From JBBQCW01 sp038319025 (GTDB lineage Bacteria > Actinomycetota > Thermoleophilia > Solirubrobacterales > Solirubrobacteraceae): a stretch of 17,197 nucleotides of DNA. Of this stretch, positions 13,202 to 17,197 are shown one piece after another. The notes under the pieces are model-generated. The model saw only the letters and a program-made list of their open reading frames with translations, ran no database searches and had not been told where the DNA came from. The translations under genes were made by a program, and so were the position numbers. Position 1 is the first letter of the stretch. Each line of letters opens with the position of its first letter. Location: positions 1 through 17,197 of the forward strand of contig JBBQCW010000029.1 of NCBI GenBank assembly GCA_038319025.1, written 5' to 3'.

Positions 13202-15475
13202 ATGCCCCAAGAGACGACGGTGCCCAGGACCTGCCCCTTCTGCGAGGCCACGTGCGGGCTCGACGTGACAGTGTCCGACGGCAAGGTGACACGCGTGCGG
13301 GGCGACTCCGACGACGTGTTCAGCAAAGGCTTCCTGTGCCCCAAGGGCGTCAGCCTCAAAGAGTTGCACGAGGACCAAGATCGCCTGCAAACACCGATGA
13401 TTCGCGGCGATGATGGAGTCCACCGGCCCGCGACCTGGGACGAGGAGTTCGCGCATATCGACGCCCACCTGCCCGCGATCATGGCGGAACACGGGCGCGA
13501 CACGGTGGCCACTTACCTGGGCAATCCGTCGGCGCACGGCCTCGCTCCGATCATCTACGGCCGCGTGCTGCTCAAGGGCATCGGCTCCAAGAACGTGTAT
13601 TCGGCCTCCAGCGTCGATCAGATCCCGAAGCAGCTGTCGTCGGCGCTGATGTTCGGCACCGGCCTGTCGGTTCCGATCCCCGATCTGGACCGCACCGATC
13701 ATCTGCTCGTCCTCGGCGCCAACCCGCTCGCGTCGAACGGATCGCTCATGACCGCGCCCGACGTGCGCGGACGGTTGCAGGCCATCCAGAAGCGAGGCGG
13801 CCGGGTCGTGGTGATCGACCCCCGGCGGACCCGCACCGCACAAGCCGCCGACGAGCACCAGTTCATCCGGCCCGGGACCGATCCGCTGCTGCTATTTGCG
13901 CTGATTCACGTCATATTCGAGGAAGGGCTCGATGACCTCGGCCCCGCGGGCATGTGGATCGACGGCGTCGACACCGTTCGTGCCCTGGCCACCGACTTCA
14001 GCCCCGAACTCGTGGCCGAGCCCACCGGGATCGCCGCCGAGGACATCCGCAGGTTGGCGCGCGAGTTGGCGGCCGCGCCCACCGCCGCCGTCTACGGCCG
14101 GATCGGAACCACCACCCAGCCGTTCGGGACGGTGGCTTCGTGGCTCATCGACGTGCTCAACGCGATCACCGGCAACCTCGACCGACCGGGCGGCGCGATG
14201 TTCACGCGCGCAGCCGCCGGAGCATCCAACACCAAGGGGGAGCCGGGCCGCGGGCGCCCGACCAAGACGGGCCGCTGGACGAGTCGCGTGCGTGGTCTGC
14301 CGGAGGTGTTCGGCGAGCTGCCGGTGGCCACGATGGTGGACGAGATGACCACACCCGGGGAAGGCCAGGTCCGCGCTCTCATCACCATCGCCGGCAACCC
14401 GGCGCTGAGCACGCCTAATTCCGACCGTTTGGAGGCCGCGCTCGAGGGGCTGGACTACATGGTCAGCGTAGACATCTACCTCAACGAGACGTCGCGGCAC
14501 GCCGATGTCGTGTTGCCGTCACCCTCGCCGTTGGAGAAGGGTCACTACGACCTCGCGCTGTACGCGTTCGCCATCCGTAACATCGCCAACTATTCGCCCC
14601 CGGTGCTGCCGCTGCCGGAGGGGATGCGCGATGAATGGCGCAGCCTCCTGCGCCTGACCGGCATCGTCACCGGGCAGGGCGCCGACGTCGACGTCGACGC
14701 CGTCGATGCGTTCGTCGCTGCCGAGATGGTGCGCCGAGAGTGCTCCGATGACCATTCACCGATCCACGGCCGTGATCCCGACGAGATCATGGCCGCGCTC
14801 GCGCCGCGCGTCGGCCCCGAGCGCATCCTGGACCTGATGCTGCGGTGCGGCCCGTACGGCGACGGATTCGGTGCCGGCGAAGGATCGCTGTCGATGGACG
14901 AGTTGGAGGCCAACCCGCACGGCGTCGACTGCGGTGCGCTGGAGCCTCGCCTGCCCGAGGTGCTGCGAACCGGGAGCGGGCGGGTGGAACTGGCGCCCGA
15001 GGCGATTGTGGCCGACGTCGCTCGGCTGCACGATGTGCTCATGCCCACGCAGCGCGATGAGGAGGCGATGGTGCTGGTAGGTCGACGTGACCTGCGCTCC
15101 AACAACTCGTGGATGCACAACCTGCCCCTGCTCGTCAGCGGACCGGCCCGGTGCACCGTGCAGGTACACCCCGATGACGCCGACCGCCTGGGCCTCCTGG
15201 ACGGTGAGACGGCCCGTGTCCAGGCGCGCACCGGGGCGATCGAGCTGCCCGTCCAGGTGACCCCGGACGTGATGCCCGGCGTGGTGTCGATCCCGCACGG
15301 CTGGGGCCATGGTGGGTCCGCCGACACGATGCAGGTGGCCGGCGAGCACGCCGGCGTGAACAGCAACGTGCTCGCCGACGAACTGATCGTCGACGCACTC
15401 ACCGGGAACGCGGTGCTGAACGGCATTCCGGTCGAACTGACCGCTGTCCGCGCCGACGCTCCCGTCGCCGCTTAG
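13202..15475 (+). CDS. Cytoplasmic molybdopterin oxidoreductase (Fdh/DMSO-reductase superfamily), [4Fe-4S]
   Basis: A 757-residue Mo/W-bis-MGD enzyme. The N-terminal [4Fe-4S] motif is complete: CPFCEATC (C11, C14, C18) with the fourth Cys C46 in GFLCPKG. No twin-arginine signal precedes it, so it is cytoplasmic. MGD-binding segments follow: HLLVLGANPLASNG, GGRVVVIDPRRTRTAQAADE and ALITIAGNPALSTPNSDRLE. The C-terminal MopB domain (about 625-750) includes VQVHPDDADRLGLLDGE and IPHGWGHGG. At the region where formate dehydrogenases and nitrate reductases place Sec or Cys on the metal, this protein reads NVYSASSVDQIP (131-142), with no Cys. Stand-alone relatives of this form occur in actinobacteria such as mycobacteria, with no firm substrate known to me. 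No electron-transfer subunit is adjacent. Start ATG 13202 is preferred to 13196 from promoter spacing. Confidence 0.9.
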   Translation: MPQETTVPRTCPFCEATCGLDVTVSDGKVTRVRGDSDDVFSKGFLCPKGVSLKELHEDQDRLQTPMIRGDDGVHRPATWDEEFAHIDAHLPAIMAEHGRDTVATYLGNPSAHGLAPIIYGRVLLKGIGSKNVYSASSVDQIPKQLSSALMFGTGLSVPIPDLDRTDHLLVLGANPLASNGSLMTAPDVRGRLQAIQKRGGRVVVIDPRRTRTAQAADEHQFIRPGTDPLLLFALIHVIFEEGLDDLGPAGMWIDGVDTVRALATDFSPELVAEPTGIAAEDIRRLARELAAAPTAAVYGRIGTTTQPFGTVASWLIDVLNAITGNLDRPGGAMFTRAAAGASNTKGEPGRGRPTKTGRWTSRVRGLPEVFGELPVATMVDEMTTPGEGQVRALITIAGNPALSTPNSDRLEAALEGLDYMVSVDIYLNETSRHADVVLPSPSPLEKGHYDLALYAFAIRNIANYSPPVLPLPEGMRDEWRSLLRLTGIVTGQGADVDVDAVDAFVAAEMVRRECSDDHSPIHGRDPDEIMAALAPRVGPERILDLMLRCGPYGDGFGAGEGSLSMDELEANPHGVDCGALEPRLPEVLRTGSGRVELAPEAIVADVARLHDVLMPTQRDEEAMVLVGRRDLRSNNSWMHNLPLLVSGPARCTVQVHPDDADRLGLLDGETARVQARTGAIELPVQVTPDVMPGVVSIPHGWGHGGSADTMQVAGEHAGVNSNVLADELIVDALTGNAVLNGIPVELTAVRADAPVAA

Positions 15476-15495
15476 CCAGGCTTTCGCCCGCCCCG

Positions 15496-15520
15496 CGGCG
15501 CCGGCAGGTTGCCGACGCCG
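15496..15520. terminator. Bidirectional hairpin between convergent Mo-enzyme and hydrolase genes
   Basis: CGGCGCCGGCA (15496-15506), loop GGT, and TGCCGACGCCG (15510-15520) pair over 11 positions with one C-A mismatch on the plus transcript. On the minus transcript that position is a G-U pair, so the stem is complete. It fills most of the 63-base gap between two convergent stops, the classic place for a shared terminator. There is no T-tract. Confidence 0.55.
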
Positions 15521-15538
15521 GGGTGGCGAGGTCATGCT

Positions 15539-17197
15539 CTAGTAGTCGCGCACCGAGTGGCACGGTGCGGCGTGACACTGATCGGTCAGCTTGCCGCTGG
15601 GCGCCAGGAAGTCCGACTTGAGCTGACGTTCGGCCGGTGTGTTGCGCGGCAGCTCGTGCGGGTCCCGGCCGACCGTCTGGATGCTGTCGGTGATCGGCGA
15701 GATCGGGGTACCGAACCCGTCCGCTCCCACCGGACCCGAATCCCAGATGAAGATCCCCGAGCCGGTCGACCCGAACTTGACGGTCGGGATCCCCCACAGG
15801 GCGTTCTTGTCCAGCGTGCGGCCCGTGTCGTACGTCGGCCGGTAGCCGGCGGCGCCGATGGTGCGGGCCTCCGTCTCGGCGCTTATCTGCGCGACTTGGT
15901 GGTCGCCGAGCGCCACGTTCAGCAGCACCTGATGTTTGGGTGTGTTCGGCAGCGGATCCGTGGTCATGTGCTGGGCGTAGCCGTCGCCCTCACCGCGGTC
16001 CCACAGCACCTGCGCGACGTTCAGGAGCAGCTGGCGGGTCAGCACGTTCGGGTACGCCGGAGCCATGATGGCCTTGTAGGTGTTCCAGTCGGTGCTGCGC
16101 GGCAGCAACAGGCTGTAGTTCATGCCGGGCACACCCAGCGCCGCCCGGGTGAAGTCCGGAGCGACGGCGGTGAGGCCACCGCCGAAGATGCCGCCCTGGC
16201 TGTTGCCGTCGTAGTACAGGTGGGAGATGTCCAGCACCGGCTGGCCGCTGGCGTTCTGGAAGGCGGGGTTTGAGATCAGGCCCTTGGGGTGGATCATCAG
16301 GCGGCCGAGGTACAGGCCGTTGACCATGCCCTGTTGCAGTCGGTCGGCGAGGGTGTTGAACGTCGAGAAGTCACCCAGGATCTTGATGGCATTGCCGATG
16401 TCGTCCTCAGCCATGCCGATCTCAGCGGTGGCGCAGAACGTGAAGTCGTGCTCGGTCGACATGTTCTGCAACTGACCTTGGTCGATCTCGTCCGGGCTTC
16501 CGAGCAGTCCGTGCCCGTAGAGCGACGGCCGTGAGGGCGATGCGAAGGCCACCCTCGGGATGTTGCACAGGAACTTGGCCTGCATCACGTTGCCCGGCAT
16601 CTGGCTCGGCGTGAGGTCGGCGGAGTGCTTGAAGTACGCCTCGGCGCCTGGAGGGCAACCGGGCTTGTTCAGGTAACACGGCACCGTCATGGTGCCCTCG
16701 ACCTTGCGTGCGATCCGGTCGCTCTCCCCGTCCAGGCAGCCGCCGGGGCTGCACGGCGGCTGATCGGTGACCTTGTCGACGGTGAACTTCGGGGCGCTGG
16801 ACGAGGCCGGAACCTTCCCGTCGGCCAGGTTGGTGTCGCCGAGCTGCTTGAAGGCATCGTTGCGCATCGCCAGCAACCGGCCGGCGATCACCTTTCCACT
16901 GCCCACGGTGAAGTCCCACGTGAGGTACAGCGACTTCTGGCTGACCCCCACCTTCTTGAGTGTCTTGAAGATGGAGGCAAAGTGCTTGCGCCGGGCTTTC
17001 GGCCCTTTGCCCGACCGCAGGGCCGCGAACGTGGCCTGCGGCTTCAGGATCGAACCGTCGGCGGCGTGCAGGTTGCGCAGCGCGACAATGTAGCGGTGAC
17101 CCTCGAGGAAGTTGGTGGCAGGGTGAATCTGCAGCGACTCCTCAGTGGGTGTCGTGGCGGCCACGTCCGCCTCCGCCCAGATCGGCCAGCGCTTCCC
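15539..17197 (-). CDS. Alpha/beta-hydrolase, bacterial lipase-like, probably exported (5' end cut by window edge)
   Basis: The frame is open to the right edge; 552 codons are visible and the true start is outside. The visible N-terminus (GKRWPIWAEADVAATTP, then LQIHPATNFLEGHRYIVALR) resembles the strand-rich domain of large secreted lipases of the Pla-1/cef type. The hydrolase core follows. LYGHGLLGSPDE supplies the HG oxyanion motif, YYDGNSQGGIFGGG is the nucleophile elbow (Ser codon 16199-16201), and GDHQVAQISAE holds a probable catalytic His (codon 15899-15901). Cys-rich patches (PPCSPGGCLDGE, PCYLNKPGCPPG, CHAAPCHSV) suggest disulphides and so an extracytoplasmic location. An acid member of the triad is not assigned. 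It converges on the Mo-enzyme gene through a shared hairpin. The substrate, ester or amide, is unknown. Confidence 0.78.
   Translation of the reverse strand, partial: GKRWPIWAEADVAATTPTEESLQIHPATNFLEGHRYIVALRNLHAADGSILKPQATFAALRSGKGPKARRKHFASIFKTLKKVGVSQKSLYLTWDFTVGSGKVIAGRLLAMRNDAFKQLGDTNLADGKVPASSSAPKFTVDKVTDQPPCSPGGCLDGESDRIARKVEGTMTVPCYLNKPGCPPGAEAYFKHSADLTPSQMPGNVMQAKFLCNIPRVAFASPSRPSLYGHGLLGSPDEIDQGQLQNMSTEHDFTFCATAEIGMAEDDIGNAIKILGDFSTFNTLADRLQQGMVNGLYLGRLMIHPKGLISNPAFQNASGQPVLDISHLYYDGNSQGGIFGGGLTAVAPDFTRAALGVPGMNYSLLLPRSTDWNTYKAIMAPAYPNVLTRQLLLNVAQVLWDRGEGDGYAQHMTTDPLPNTPKHQVLLNVALGDHQVAQISAETEARTIGAAGYRPTYDTGRTLDKNALWGIPTVKFGSTGSGIFIWDSGPVGADGFGTPISPITDSIQTVGRDPHELPRNTPAERQLKSDFLAPSGKLTDQCHAAPCHSVRDY

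Noticed and set aside
13093..13512. Upstream extension of the 151-residue orphan to 13512
   Set aside because: The extra 140 residues read as Ser/Arg/Pro-rich antisense of the Mo-enzyme's conserved N-terminal region. A ribosome site sits before GTG 13092.
1..17197. Search for CRISPR arrays, tRNA or rRNA genes, insertion sequences, integrases, toxin-antitoxin or defence genes
   Set aside because: No regularly spaced repeats, cloverleaf-like sequences, transposase motifs or nuclease/toxin motifs were seen by eye. The region reads as ordinary chromosome.

Overview
The window is a dense stretch of high-GC bacterial chromosome with 13 complete genes and two genes cut by the window edges. It looks actinobacterial. 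The signs are high GC, GTG starts, 4-base start/stop overlaps, a WS/DGAT wax-ester/triacylglycerol synthase, secreted propeller proteins with the ATNLVSGDTDG-type repeat, and several start codons placed 6-8 bases after a TANNNT -10 element, as in leaderless transcripts. Thermoleophilia (Solirubrobacterales-like) is my best guess from general family resemblance, and I hold it loosely. I see no tRNA, rRNA, CRISPR array, insertion sequence or phage gene. No intergenic gap reaches 300 bases; the largest is about 109.

Layout. Bases 1-6888 are all on the minus strand. In transcription order they are an acyl-CoA dehydrogenase, a membrane-anchored M28 (glutaminyl-cyclase-like) zinc peptidase translationally coupled to an M1 zinc metallopeptidase, ispH of the MEP isoprenoid pathway, a secreted beta-propeller-like protein, and a calcineurin-type metallophosphoesterase cut by the left edge. 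A 99-base divergent promoter region then leads to a WS/DGAT acyltransferase on the plus strand. Its 3' end overlaps, tail to tail by 91 bases, a secreted subtilisin-family protease on the minus strand. Upstream of the protease is a MIP18/DUF59 Fe-S assembly protein, divergent from a three-gene plus-strand operon: fxsA-like membrane protein, CrtC/AttH-like lipocalin-fold protein, HAD hydrolase. A minus-strand orphan of 151 residues is divergent from a cytoplasmic molybdopterin oxidoreductase. That gene converges through a shared hairpin on a probable exported alpha/beta hydrolase cut by the right edge.

How the genes fit together. Three themes show. The first is lipid turnover: acyl-CoA dehydrogenase facing WS/DGAT across one control region that holds an imperfect palindrome, plausibly oxidation versus storage of acyl-CoA. 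The second is outward-facing proteolysis: M28, M1 and S8 enzymes. The third is scattered housekeeping: IspH, MIP18, FxsA. I do not see a defence system, biosynthetic cluster or other obviously new multi-gene system. The most useful unusual points are the recurrent leaderless-start geometry, Asp at the oxyanion-hole position of the subtilase, the antisense gene overlap, the Mo-enzyme without Cys or Sec at the metal-ligand region, and the overlapping FxsA/CrtC-like/HAD operon.
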